A DNA stretch of 64,000 nt, taken from Ailanthus altissimus (lineage: Eukaryota; Streptophyta; Magnoliopsida; Sapindales; Simaroubaceae). The notes beneath the pieces were generated by a model. It ran no database searches, was not told the origin of the DNA, and was given only the letters and a program-made list of their open reading frames with translations. The stretch is from assembly GCA_946807835.1 (NCBI GenBank), contig OX327699.1, positions 25,346,014-25,410,013 of the forward strand, given 5' to 3'. Positions 1 to 11,776 of the stretch are shown here, in pieces. The number at the start of each line of letters is the position of its first letter. Position 1 is the first letter of the stretch. The position numbers and the translations under genes are program-made.

Positions 1-360
1 ACTCTTTTAAAAAATATACCAATTAAGTTTCTGAAAAAGGCGAATTGCCACTTATCCTTGTATAATGTCAAAATTACCATTTATCCTCTTCTCTTTCATT
101 AATACTCTATTACCCTCCAGTAGGGGGTAATGGGCCACTTTTCAGAGAGAACAATAATAACTAAAAGGAGGTCATGAGGTATTACAAAAGAACAAAAGGA
201 ACATGTGGTACTTTTCAAGATTCTACAGGGATAACTGGTATTTTTGCTTTTCATGATGCACTGCATGCTATCTTAAATAATTAATATAGTGCTGTATTAA
301 ATCATTTTTACTACTTCGGTCAAACAGTACAAAATGGCACATAAGTTGTTTTAACTACAT

Positions 361-450
361 TTTTCTTTTTTTCTTTTTACATGGGGAAGGGGATTCGAAT
401 CTAAGACCTCCACTAGATGTACTGCCAATCCTTAACCGCAGGGCTGTTGA
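361..450 (-). repeat. tRNA-derived SINE-like remnant
   Basis: Read on the minus strand, the segment carries an A-box-like stretch (GGTTAAGGATTGG, about 425-440) and then a B-box-like stretch (GATTCGAATCCCC, about 389-401), the internal promoter layout of RNA polymerase III genes. An A-rich tail follows (pyrimidine run 361-379 on the plus strand). The region between the boxes does not fold into an obvious full tRNA, so a degenerate SINE is more likely than a working tRNA gene. Confidence 0.45.
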
Positions 451-532
451 CAGAAGTACATATTTTTTTTCTTTTACTACTTCAAAAAGCACTTTTAACC
501 ATACCAAAAAACACTCCTACACTTCTTTTAAC

Positions 533-1772
533 ATCTTATCCAGTTGCATGATCTGAGGTCTGCAAGGAAAAAAAGGAAGGGGCCTGAGCATTAAATCTCT
601 ACAAATTTGGAATCAAGCTATTGCTTCTAAGTTTATTTGGGATTTGTTATCTGTGAAGTCTTCTTTATGGGCTAAATGGATGATTGATAAAAACTACGAA
701 ACTTAGCTTCTAGGGTATTACAAAACCCATGGATAGTAGTTGGATTTGGAGGAAGCTCTTGCAATTGAGAGGCCAAGTGAAGGATATGTTCTGTTATAAG
801 ATGGGAGATGGATCAGATTTCAACTTCTGGTTTGATCCATGGCTAAGTGGGGAGTACTTAGTAGATAAGTTTCCTCATGTATCTATTGTTGATTCTGACA
901 ATCCTAAGGATGCTAAGGTAAGAGATCTGTGGAGAAATGGAGACTGGTATTTACCTGACCCTGTGGACTAGCACACTGCTCAAGCTTCGGAGTACATTCA
1001 CAACATTATTCTCACACTATATCTGGAGCAGACAGGATTACTTGGGCTGGAAGCCCCACAGGACAATTTTCAGTTACTAGTGCCTGGAGAGCTATGAGAG
1101 TTGGAGGAAATAAGGTTGGTTGGTACCAGCTAGTATGGGGAGCTCAGCACATTCCTAGGCACAGTTTAGTTTTATCACATGGATGGCTATAAGGGATAGA
1201 CTTCAAACAAACGAGAAAATAGCTAAATGGTGTCCCATTACATCAACTGATTGCACTCTGTGTGGTAGAGACAGAGACAGTGCAGCACTTATTTTTTCAG
1301 TGTGGCTTCTCTGAGAGTATATGGCAAAATGTTTTATGGGCTTGCCAGATTTATAGAAGACCCTTTGTTTGGAGAAGAGAAATATCCTTCTTATGCGGGA
1401 AGACTAGAGGTAAATTCCTTCTAGGTAAGATTTGTCGAATTGTGCTTTGTGCTACTGTTTATTCCATCTAGAAAGAACGTAATCAGGCAGTGTTTCAGCA
1501 GAAGAGACCTAATGCTAATTTTGTGTTTCAGAGTATTAAGAATGCAGTGTGGATTAGGTTCTTTAGTACTGTAAATGGTCATTGTGTAGATAGTCACATA
1601 CATAGGTGGTGAGTTGTTTTGTCGATACTTTTGATATAACTCCTGATTCTTTTGCCCCTGGTTTTATCAGGACTGCTTTTGTTCTTGGGGTCTTATCCAG
1701 ATGTATTTAGTTGGTTTTAGCAATACAATTCTCTATTTTGATTGCTTACCAAAAAAAAAAAAATCTTATCCA
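533..1772 (+). mobile_element. 5'-truncated LINE (non-LTR retrotransposon) with 10-bp target duplication
   Basis: The segment codes, in broken frames, for the C-terminal end of a plant L1-type reverse transcriptase. A stretch near 595-705 resembles the end of the RT domain, 729-971 (MGDGSDFNFWFDPWL) is the typical region after it, and about 1250-1350 encodes a zf-RVT zinc-binding motif (CTLCGR...HLFFQCGFSESIW). It ends in an A run at 1751-1763. The ten bases ATCTTATCCA occur just before it (533-542) and just after the A run (1763-1772), which is the target-site duplication made by target-primed reverse transcription. The element is therefore a short 3' fragment of about 1.2 kb. In-frame stops and frameshifts show it is dead. 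It appears to lie in an intron of, or just downstream of, the dsRNA-binding protein exon at 2015-2243. Confidence 0.9.
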
Positions 1773-2014
1773 AAAAAATATTAAATGCCTCTGATTTTCT
1801 CCACTACCCCAGAAGTAATTAATATCCAAAAGAAGACAAGCAAATTTTGCATTTACATGATTATTGGCTAGTGCTAACAATTAAACAATTCAAGAGATGA
1901 GAAAAGCTCAAATTTATGAAAACAAATAACAAGAATATGCATTATGATAAAATTATAAAATAAATGGCATGATAAATTTGAAGCTGGTACATTAGTTTTG
2001 TGTTTTAGGCTTAC

Positions 2015-2243
2015 ATGGAGGAGGAGGTGGCGGCGAAGCGAAGTGGAGAAAAGCGAGCTTGGCGGCGTCGTTTTGGGACTCTTTAGATGATTTGCAAGAA
2101 GCGGAAGAGTGAAAGGGGAGGCCATTGACGGAAACAGAGGACTTGAAGCGAGGATTGTGGTCTGGTCCGTCTTTCATGGAGGAGTAAACCGGCGAGCTCC
2201 ACCGCTTGCGGTGGCAAAGCTCCTGCAGCTTCATCTTGTACAT
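2015..2243 (-). CDS. Double-stranded-RNA-binding protein, first exon only (partial gene)
   Basis: On the minus strand an ATG at 2243 opens a reading frame of about 76 codons that forms one double-stranded RNA-binding motif of the plant DRB type: it begins MYKMKLQELCHRKRW, has the conserved DGPDHNPRF and ends in the helix with SKESQNDAAKLAFLHF, followed by a proline run. The frame meets a consensus splice donor (CAT/GTAAGC) at 2014-2013, so I end the exon there; reading on gives a stop at 1992. Plant DRB proteins usually carry two or three such motifs and partner Dicer-like proteins in small-RNA production. The remaining exons are not visible and would lie past the left edge of the window, with the LINE (533-1772) sitting in the first intron. 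It could instead be an orphan exon of a dead gene. No lesion is seen in the exon. Confidence 0.7.
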
Positions 2244-2419
2244 TTTCACTCTCGAATTATTAAGAATTTCAGAGAAAGAAATTTTTTTAACAGCTGTTTT
2301 GAAAGGGAATAGATCAGTACTTGAAGAAATTTGAGACAGAGGGTTTCAAGACAAGAGAAATGATATTCATGCTTCCAATTGTGTTGTACTCTTTACTACG
2401 ATGCATCTTTTTTTTTTTT

Positions 2420-4600
2420 CTACTTTTAGAGCAAACTTCACATAGATACCATACCATGGCTATGGCTATGGCACCATGGGTTTGACATTTTGACTCCTTT
2501 TCTTTTTACCTTTTTCAAATAAAAACACGGCTTCTCGCTTGGTGTAAAATTAGGTCCGTAACCGCTATTTTTTTTAGAGAATTTTTCTTAAATGGCAAAT
2601 ATTTTCGGGAATTTATGAAAACATTGAAGTATAATTTAATATTAGTAATATTTATTAATTTAAAAAATAAGTATTAATAATTTTTTTGGTTAAAATTAAT
2701 TATTAAAAAAGATAATATTATCATTTTATTATTGTTATTATTTTTTATTTAAACACTTTTATCTTTGTATTTAAATATATTTATTTTTTATTTAAATAAT
2801 ATTATTTTATATCCAAACATTCAATTTTTTAAAAATATAATTAAAAATTAAATTAATTAAAAATTAAAAAAAAACAAAAAAAAAAACACAAAGGTTGCTT
2901 TTTCCAATTGCCATAAGGGCCACTAGAACCGATGATCATTTGGGTACCCTTTTTATTAATTTTTATTAATTTATTTTTTTAATATTAATATTATTAATTT
3001 AAAAAATAAATAATAAAAAATATTATTATTTTTTAAATAGTATTCTATGGGATAGAATATGTTTAAAATGATAATTTAGTTATTTTAAGTGACTTTTTAA
3101 TTTTAATAAAATATTCTTTAACGATTAAATATTATTATTTATTTTTTAAATTAATGAGTTTTTTTAATATTAGACAATACATTAAGAATATTCATAATAA
3201 TTTTTTTATTTTTAAGTAATATTTTTATTTAATCATAATTTTATGTAATAAAAAAATTAAATAATTATATTATTGAGTTATATTTTTTTTGTCCATTAAA
3301 TATTTGAATTAACTATTTAAAAATAATTTTTTTTATGTTTGTTTTATAAATATATGAATATTAAAATATAATATGATAAAGTAATGAAAAAATAGAGTGA
3401 ACCAAGGTTGACTCGAAAAAAAAAATAACACATTCAAAAATTATTAAAAAACATTTGCGCGCATGATAATGCGTGCGCAAATTAATTCACACCCTCACAA
3501 GCGACAAAGGTGCACTAGACCATTTAATTATTTGTTATTTTATTTTTAATAATTAATTTAATTTGACTGATTATTTTACTTTGTTTTAATTTAATAATTA
3601 ACTAATAAATAGAAATTAATTATATTTATTTAATTTCTTCTATTTTTAAATGCAACTATAAATAATAAATAACTAAATAGTAAATACACAAATAATTAAA
3701 ATATAAATAATTTAATTTGAAGTATTATTTAAATAAATATCAACTAATTAACAAATTTATTGATAAATTATATAATATTAATTAAATACTTGTCAATAAT
3801 ATTTTTTAATATATGGGTATTCATATTTAAGATTTTATAAATAAATAATGTACAAAATAAAATATAAAAAAACATAGTCATTTTGCGCACGCAATGTGTT
3901 GGCACGATGTGAATATGCGTGTCACGGGATGCGCCAATTGAAAAGCCCGCGCTGTATGTCACGCGAATTATTTTTTTATTTTTAATTATAATTTATTTAT
4001 AATGTAATTTTATTAAATGGTAAATAAATAATTTTTAGTTTTTATTATTAAATAATGAAATAAATTATTTATTTAATTATATAATTTATTTAATTTAGTT
4101 CATTATTGTTTGTTAAATTACTATTAGTAAATTAAATAAATAAATTAATAATAATAAATATTTAATTAATAACTATCTAATAAATAATAAATAATTTAAT
4201 CTAATTAATTAAATTACAATTAAACATAATAATTAAATAGTACAGTTAATGCACATCATTGCGCATGAGGCGTGGGAATCATTTCACGCGCTTCATTTGC
4301 TCACGCGCGATGAGGTGCGTAAATTTTTTCTAAAATTTTCAGATTTGTTTTTTCAATTAATTCCATTTTTATTTTATTTTATCACATTATATTTCAATGT
4401 TTATATATTTATAAAACAAATACAACAAATTTAAACGTTTAATTTTTTTAAAAGAGAACTAATTTAAAATGTTTGTTGAAAGAGAAAAAATATAACTTAG
4501 AATATAATTGTTCAATTTTTATTTTTTTACTATAAAATATTAACTTTTACATTCATAACTAAACAATATGTGCCCTCCATAAAAAAAAAATTCCCTTTAT
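2420..4600. other. AT-rich gene-free DNA with short GC islands
   Basis: Almost entirely A and T with no coding signal. It is interrupted by short GC-rich patches at about 2887-2950, 3452-3520, 3883-3965 and 4248-4320. The patches share words such as TGCGCA and CACGCG, and the second contains an imperfect inverted repeat (TTTGCGCGCAT, 4-base gap, ATGCGTGCGCAAA). I do not recognise the element; a decayed repeat is my best guess. Confidence 0.4.
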
Positions 4601-6710
4601 TTATCCATTCTAAGGTTAGTATATAAAAAGAGAATTGTTTGTTAGGTTAATATTTAAATAGAACGCGATTTTGGAATCATATTTATATGGACATGGGGCT
4701 GACTTGGATAGCGGAAGACAATTTCATTGAGCCTTCAAAATCAAGCCCAAGCTAAGTTGGCCTCTTCTACTCTGAAAGCCCAGCTCATTCATTTGAATAC
4801 TTCACATTTTCAGCCCCTAAGTGGCCCAATGAAAGTAACAAACCCCTTTTTAAGTCAACTCAAAACTCGAGTTACATCATCATTAACCTTCCTTCCTTAA
4901 CGTGGCTCGGTCAAGTCAAACTGGATGGCTACTAATGCTTACTGCATCTTATTCAAGAAATAATCAAACCCCACCTTGACCCTTTCATTTCTATCAACAA
5001 AAATAAAACCCCTCTTATTTCGCATGATTCCATTTAAAAATATTGACTGTAACTATTAGATGATACTGATATGATATCACTTGTTGAGTTGAACCAATAA
5101 TACATTTTGACAGATTATTTGGGTAACAGGGCAAGACATTTGTAATTTGTAAATAGTTGGCTCCTGCAGATGAGCCTGAACCGACTCCGAGTATTCCTTT
5201 TTGAAAAGACTCTTTATCATCTTGACTTTCAAAACCCCTCATTTGTTTATTATTTGTTAAGTGTTACGCACGTCTTAATAAGTTTTGAATTCTCAAATCA
5301 ACTTCCTCCGGACGCAGTTTTTGCTTGCAAGACATGCACAATTGATTTGATACGGGGCAGTACTATGCGGGTTTACAAACTTGTCATCAAAAGAAAGTAA
5401 CTCACGCAATTACTTTCTTGAGAAGTTTGCAAGCATATGATGGGACAAACACCATTAAATAAAAATTAAGAGAACACACAATCATTGGTCAGAAAAGCTA
5501 ACTAGATTAAAGCTTCTAAAATTACAGATTGATGATACATTCTTGGCTTAATAACCCCCCAATAATCGAGTTTAGACGTGTCGGGCAAAAAGAGGTCCAT
5601 GGAGATAATTAATTACTGTTCAGTCCTTGTCGGTGAAGATACTTCATTATTGATTAGGCGTTCAGTTACACAATACAAAAGCCAAAATAGAAATTTCTTT
5701 TTTAAAAAAAAAAAATCTTTTGTGGTTAATAATGTTCTTGGCCCCTTGTGTCAAATGGGCCACAAGCTTTTCTGTTTCTGCCTAACAAAATTTAGATTTG
5801 GGAAATGGGAACATCGAACTTATCCGGGAATTTCAATAAAATACGATCATTTTCTATTCCGGACGTCCGTAGTTTTTGTAACGTCCGGATGAGAAGAGAC
5901 CAAGGGCCAATAAATACATCCAGCGACCAAAACTTTATGTGATTATAAGAAGAAGAAGGAAAAAAGAAAAACTAATTTTAAGGGTGAAAATAGAAGCTCT
6001 TACTTGTAGATTTTTCATTCATTTTTTAAATATTAATGTGATTTTTTAAGGATATTTTAATTATTTATATGTTGAAAAAATATAACTCTGAAGACATGTA
6101 TTTAAAAAAATTAAAAAGAGAGGGTGTTAGTATAATTAAAATTAAAGTAGTAATCAAAGTGTAATTTATATAAACTCTAGGGGTGATAGTGTTAATATCC
6201 TCCATGTTACGGGGTTACTGTCTCTTTCATTTATTTATGGTTCAGGTTTGAATATCCAATTTGTCCCTTCAGATTCCCAATTACCATTGGTTCCTCCCAT
6301 TTATTTTGACTTATTACACTAAAGCCCCTCTGGAAATGTCTAATTTCGTGTCTGTGTCTCCAATAATAATAGTTATTTGTATTTTAATAATGAAAAGATA
6401 AAAATATGAAACCGATTGTAAATTATTTTTAACTCCATTCTTACAACATGTAGTTGTACAATGTTCTTTTAAACTGCTCTGACCTACTAAAAATAGAATT
6501 ATTTATTGTTGGAAAAAAAAAAAGCAGAAAAGATAACGGAGATGTGACACAAATTCTTCCACATAGGCAATAGAATCAACTACCGTTTCTAATTAGAGGG
6601 ATTAATGGGTATTAATACATAATTTATAATAGATTTAGATTAATCTAACTCAATCAATTATTGTGACATTATTTATCTCTCTTATGTATCATTCAAAATA
6701 TAATATTAAG
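4600..6710. other. Gene-free stretch
   Basis: Mixed-composition plant intergenic DNA. Short open frames at 5015-5242 (minus), 5170-5400 and 5578-5892 (plus) show no domain, codon or homology signal that I recognise. A poly-A patch at about 5703-5714 may be a retro-insertion tail, but I find no clear element. Confidence 0.5.
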
Positions 6711-6714
6711 AAGC

Positions 6715-6805
6715 ATTTGTTTAAATAGTCTAATGGTAAAAGAGTTTGTTATAAAAATTATAATTTGAATCTCCTTCTCTGATATAAAAAAAAAATAATA
6801 ATAAA
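6715..6805 (+). repeat. tRNA-derived SINE-like remnant
   Basis: An A-box-like stretch (TAGTCTAATGGTAAAAGAG, about 6725-6743) is followed about 20 bases later by a B-box-like stretch (AATTTGAATCTCC, 6762-6774). An A-rich tail then runs from 6784 to 6805. The order and spacing match the tRNA-related head of a plant SINE. The head is degenerate and unlikely to be transcribed. Confidence 0.45.
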
Positions 6806-6934
6806 TTAATTATGAATTATAAATTGACTTATTTTTATAAGTTAAAATTTATAAACTATACCATAAAGTTATATTTTAAATTAATTTTGTTATGAGACAT
6901 CACATTTCAAAAGAAATAAATTGGTTTTTATAAG

Positions 6935-7140
6935 AAGTATAATGGTATATTTTTTAAATAATATTTTAAATTTTTTTATCTTGTATCAAGTAATTATTAA
7001 ATAGTAAAATGATATAATAAATAATTTAAAAAAATTATACTATTTTATTGTTTATTAATTACTTAAAATATTAATTTAAAATACAAAAATTAAAATTTTA
7101 TTTAAAAAATATAATATTACTCTCCATAATAATATTGAGT
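6935..7140. repeat. AT-rich palindromic MITE
   Basis: The two halves are approximate inverted copies of each other: the left half (TATATTTTTTAAATAATATT...) reappears as its reverse complement on the right, ending near 7140. Related copies lie at 33388-33597 and, split by a solo LTR, at 37875-37982 plus 39047-39118. The family has no coding capacity. This copy lies about 600 bp upstream of the kinase start codon. Confidence 0.6.
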
Positions 7141-7629
7141 TAACGACAATACGACATATACAAGAGACAAACTATTTATATTTCATTATTGGAAATATAA
7201 TCTTATCTTCTCTTCATAATCTTATCCTTTGTTGGCATTAAATTTCAGTTGCAACAAGGTAAACGTTGGAAGAAGTTACACAAAAAAAAAAAAGAAAAGT
7301 AAGTCAAGATATAAATAGTAAAAAAGTAAATTTAGTAAAAAGTCATATGTCATCTTGAAAATTTAAAAACTCAAAAGGAACAAATAATAAATATATATTA
7401 ATTTTGATCACCAATCAATAAATACCAAAAAAAAGAAAGAAAATAATAGAAGAGTAATTGTAGAAGAAGAGAGGGGGGAGCAAAGTGGGTCATAAACACA
7501 CTCTGTGTAGAGGCAATGCCATGTGCCCACATGCTTCATTGGAGAAAAATTATTTAAAATAAAATAAAATTTGCATACTCCTCCTATTACCAAGCAAATT
7601 CTTGTGGGGAGAAAAAAAAACATAATATT

Positions 7630-7637
7630 AATATAAA
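7630..7637 (+). promoter_or_regulatory. Probable TATA box of the MAP3K gene
   Basis: ATATAAAC about 100 bp upstream of the kinase ATG. The leader between them carries a GAC/AAC trinucleotide run. This is a position-based inference; the transcription start cannot be seen. Confidence 0.4.
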
Positions 7638-7735
7638 CGCAGACGACGACGACAACAACAACTGAACATCAACAAACAAGAACAAGAGGAACTAACAAGG
7701 AGTGATTCTTGCAGAAGCACTTTCAAGTTTCAACA

Positions 7736-10700
7736 ATGAAGGAAAGCAGTGATGGGTTTGTCAGAGCAGATCAGATTGATCTGAAAAGCTTGGATGAGCA
7801 GCTGGAGAGGCACCTCAACAGAGCATTGACTATAGAGAAGCACAAGAGGAGAAATTCTGATGACAATATTTTGGCCACCGCCAACGCCGCTACTGCTGCT
7901 ATAGTTCCCAATTTCATTAAGAAACAGAGGCAGGATTGGGAGATCGACCCTTCTAAGCTCATCATCAAGAGTGTCATTGCTCGTGGCACTTTCGGCACCG
8001 TCCACCGTGGCGTCTACGACGGCCAGGATGTTGCCGGTCAGCTACTCTCTTCTCCTTTTAGCTTCGTTAAAAATTTAATCTTTTTTTGGGTGGGCTTCGC
8101 TATTTCGATTTATTCTCTGAAAAGTCCCATTTCCCCCCCGCCCGCCGCGGCACCCCCCCCCCCTAAATCTGTGATAATGTTAGATTTGTATTATCAAAAT
8201 TATAATCTTTAGTTATGTTTCCGGATATTTCTCAGTGGATTTGGATACTTTTTTTACTTTCTCTCTTTTGCTTTTCTATCTTCAGTTTTTGAATTGATTA
8301 GCGATTAGAACAGATGCCCAGCTGGTTTGCATCAGCGAATATGTCTATTTTGCAAAATTAAGCTTTTTTTTTCTGAGAAATTTTTTACTCTAAACGAGCA
8401 AAAAAGGTTTATATTTTTACTTGGGTTTAATTTAGACAATTGTTGTTAAAATCACTTTTATGGTTTCGTGCCCATTTGTTGTTCAATGTGAAAGCTGGAT
8501 AGTGTCATTACTTTTGCTGCATTTGGGCTCTTTTTATCATCTACAGTGTGCTTCTTCTGGCAAAGTTCTGGAATTTTATTACTGTTGACTGCAATTGAGT
8601 TTATGTGACTGGCCATGGTAAATGTAGTCTTATGAAATCCGTGACTTATGCACGAGTTTGGGTTGAATATTACTGGTTACAGCCTTAACTGGATGATGCT
8701 GTTGTATTTCTCAACTTTCATGTGACCACAGCTGTCAGTTAATATCATCATAATAAAGTTGCAGAAAAATAAGAAGCAAGACTGGTAGCTGGAAATGAAG
8801 ATCCCAATTTTTCAATATAATAATAAAAATTATTATGATGATTAATGATTGTCTTAATCCATCGCAGTTAAGATGTACTCTTATTTATTTATTTATTTTC
8901 TTTTTCGGAGGGGGTAATGTGGCATCTGTCTGTGTTCTTGTTTGTGCATAATCTTTACCTCTTGATTTAGTTACTACTAGTATGTTTGGATTTAATCTCA
9001 TTCAAATTACTTTTTGAACTTAATTCTCAGTTAAGCTGCTTGACTGGGGAGAAGAAGGTCACAGGACAGAAGCTGAGATTTCTGCATTAAGATCAGCGTT
9101 TACACAAGAAGTTGCAGTGTGGCATAAACTTGATCATCCTAATGTCACCAAGGTTTATTTCTAATTGCCTGAAACTCTTTTCTTGTTTATTTGCTTATTT
9201 TCTGGTATTTACAAATGTAATTTGAATGGCATTGGCTTATCCATGACTACAAAAATGTTTGGAGAACTTGAATTTATATTTCATGGTGGAGGATTTTTGA
9301 AAATTAAAAAAGAAATTCTCTATTTAGTAGAGAGGTGTAAGTTTGTCATCTCCCATTCCTCAGTGGCTGGTCATTGTAGCATTATGTTTATTATCATTTG
9401 TCTGTAGATATTTATTTCTCTTTTTACTGGTTCTGGTGTTCGGGGGCAGAATACGTTAACATCCCAAAGCAATTAATGTTGTAATATTTTAGCAGAGTTG
9501 GAAGATTTGTTACATTATTATTTTAGTTCATTCTAAAAGAAATGAATAGCTGCAGGATTTTCTCTTTTCTAAATCAGGATTACTGATTTAGCTTGAAGTC
9601 CATATTTTCTGCATACATTCTTTTCTTTGAAACCATCATATACAATTTTTTTTTTCTTATTCCTTGTATTTTAGGAAAATTTATTGAAAGCCTGAATGCT
9701 TGGAAGAGGAAAGGCTCGTTTATTATTTTATGTTCGTTTTCTTGCAGTTGAGTGCCCTTATGCCAGATCGGTTTATTTTTGCATTGCATTTGCTAATTTT
9801 TTTTTTATAGCAGCTATTTGCTTGCCAGCCTCTTCCTTCCCCTTCAAAGAGAAAAGAATGCCTTTTTTCTCAATTATATTTTCTCTTTTCAACTTGTAAC
9901 TAGTCACCCTTTTCAAAAAATTTTGTGCATCTTATCTCATAAGCTCTAAAATCAAGGATGTACCTTAGTTCCATATCTGTTGATTTTAGACTTTACAACA
10001 GTTTGCCAAATCTTGATGATGTTATTATTTGCAAGAGATGTTACATCTCCATACATTTATGCTTCACTTAATGACTTCTCCACTTTCACGCATTCCTCCT
10101 TATCGTCACTTCAATGCTGTTTCATCATATTTTAAAATTATTAAATTTAGAAAGTATTTTGGCTTCTTGGTGATTTAGTGATCAACAAGGGCAAAGTTGT
10201 TAAGGAAGTTGCTGCTTTAAAATATTTGTGAGTCTGCTGGTGGAGTGGTAATAGTAGCTTTCATTTTGTTGGACATCATATGGCTCATCAAAAGTTCCAC
10301 AAATATTTATAAAACTTTTTAGCTGTACCTATGAGACTTTTTAATTGTTATTATGAATTCTAGAAATTACTTTATGCTTGCTACTGTTGCTATCTTAGAT
10401 AAAATAGCCAGAATTGATAGTTCTGTACTATTGCTGATTCTGCTACAACTGATTACAGTTTATTGGTGCAACAATGGGCTCATCAGAGCTACATATACAA
10501 ACTGAGAGTGGTCAAATTGCCATGCCAAGTAACATCTGTTGTGTTGTTGTGGAATATCTTCCCGGGGGTGCTCTAAAAGGTTACCTTATAAAGAACAGGA
10601 GAAGAAAACTAGCTTTCAAAGTGGTTGTCCAGCTAGCACTTGATCTTGCTAGAGGGTACTAACATCCACCCCATTTCTCTCAATTTTTTTACTTCATGTT

Positions 10701-11776
10701 CTGTGTTTTGGCAATATAAGCATGGTGTGTGAGTTGAAATCTTGTTCAACTGAACATTTGAGAAGGTAAACTATCATATCTTGTAGGTTGAGTTACCTTC
10801 ATTCGCAGAAGATTGTTCACAGAGATGTGAAGACGGAGAATATGCTATTGGACAAGACACGCACTGTAAAAATTGCTGATTTTGGAGTTGCCCGTGTAGA
10901 AGCTTCAAATCCTAATGACATGACTGGGGAGACAGGGACACTTGGTTACATGGCTCCTGAGGTACATGACTTATTTTTCTTTCTTTTTTTACGTTAATTT
11001 TGTTTACCATTTGCTATTGTGGGCTGTTTGCTTTGTTTTTTTGTGTTTCTCAAAATGCATGATGGAGTGTTAGGTCTAGGAGATGGACTATACATGTATG
11101 GTCATATAGTATGAAGTCGCAATGTCTCTGGTACTCTGATGACATTATCTCCTTAATTTCTGGTTTATTTGATGTAATGATGGCAACTGTTGGCTTTGGA
11201 ATGTAGGTAAGTAGAGTTTCAAATTCGAATCTGAACTTGTGATGTTTTAGTTGATAACAAATTAAGAAACCTGTAAATTGAGTGAATCATCTGTGACTTA
11301 TAAAATGGGTGATTTTCAGGTTCTCAATGGGAACCCATATAATAGGAAATGTGATGTCTACAGTTTCGGCATCTGTTTGTGGGAGATATATTGCTGTGAC
11401 ATGCCATATCCTGATCTTAGTTTTGCAGAAGTCACCTCAGCTGTGGTTCGCCAGGTATAGTATCTCTTATGTCCAAGTCATTTCCTTCATTCAAATTATG
11501 CACTTGTGATAAAAATGAATCATACATCAAAATTGATCCTTACTTTTAATCATATTGATGTCTATACAGAATCTGAGACCTGAGATACCAAGGTGCTGCC
11601 CAAGTTCCCTAGCAAACGTAATGAAACGATGCTGGGACGCTAACCCTGATAAGAGGCCTGAGATGGATGAAGTAGTTTCTATGTTGGAGGCCATTGACAC
11701 ATCAAAAGGTGGAGGTATGATACCTGGTGATCAGCCTCAGGGTTGTCTCTGCTTCCGAAAGTATCGAGGGCCTTAA
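7736..11776 (+). CDS. Raf-like MAP3K (MRK1-like serine/threonine protein kinase)
   Basis: Six exons join in frame with GT-AG introns: 7736-8036, 9031-9152, 10459-10655, 10787-10961, 11320-11454, 11570-11776, giving 378 aa. I use the ATG at 7736; the frame extends upstream only from a non-ATG codon. After a 70-residue head, the kinase domain shows the glycine loop (ARGTFGTVHRGVYDG, about 82-96), catalytic lysine in VAVK (K102), HRDVKTEN (D220), ADFG (D238), GTLGYMAPEV and the C-terminal CCPSSLANVMKRCW block. The VAVKLLDWGEEGHRTEAE insert and the cysteine-bearing tail CLCFRKYRGP are typical of plant group C Raf-like MAP3Ks related to MRK1. All catalytic residues are present, so I infer an active soluble kinase. 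Such kinases phosphorylate serine or threonine in signalling cascades; the substrate cannot be told from sequence. Introns 1 and 2 are long (994 and 1306 bp), and intron 1 holds a strong C-rich tract. No lesion is seen. Confidence 0.93.
8133..8163. other. C-rich tract in intron 1 (possible G-quadruplex on the minus strand)
   Basis: Two long C runs (7 at 8133-8139 and 11 at 8153-8163) flank a GC-rich core in an otherwise AT-rich intron, about 100 bp after the exon 1 donor. On the minus strand this is a guanine-rich segment able in principle to form a G-quadruplex. Run lengths may also be affected by sequencing error. Confidence 0.5.

Noticed and set aside
391..446. Possible genuine tRNA gene
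   Set aside because: Boxes are degenerate and no acceptor or anticodon stems pair; treated as SINE-derived.
5578..5892. 104-codon plus-strand frame
   Set aside because: Contains a poly-lysine run from a poly-A patch and no recognisable protein feature.
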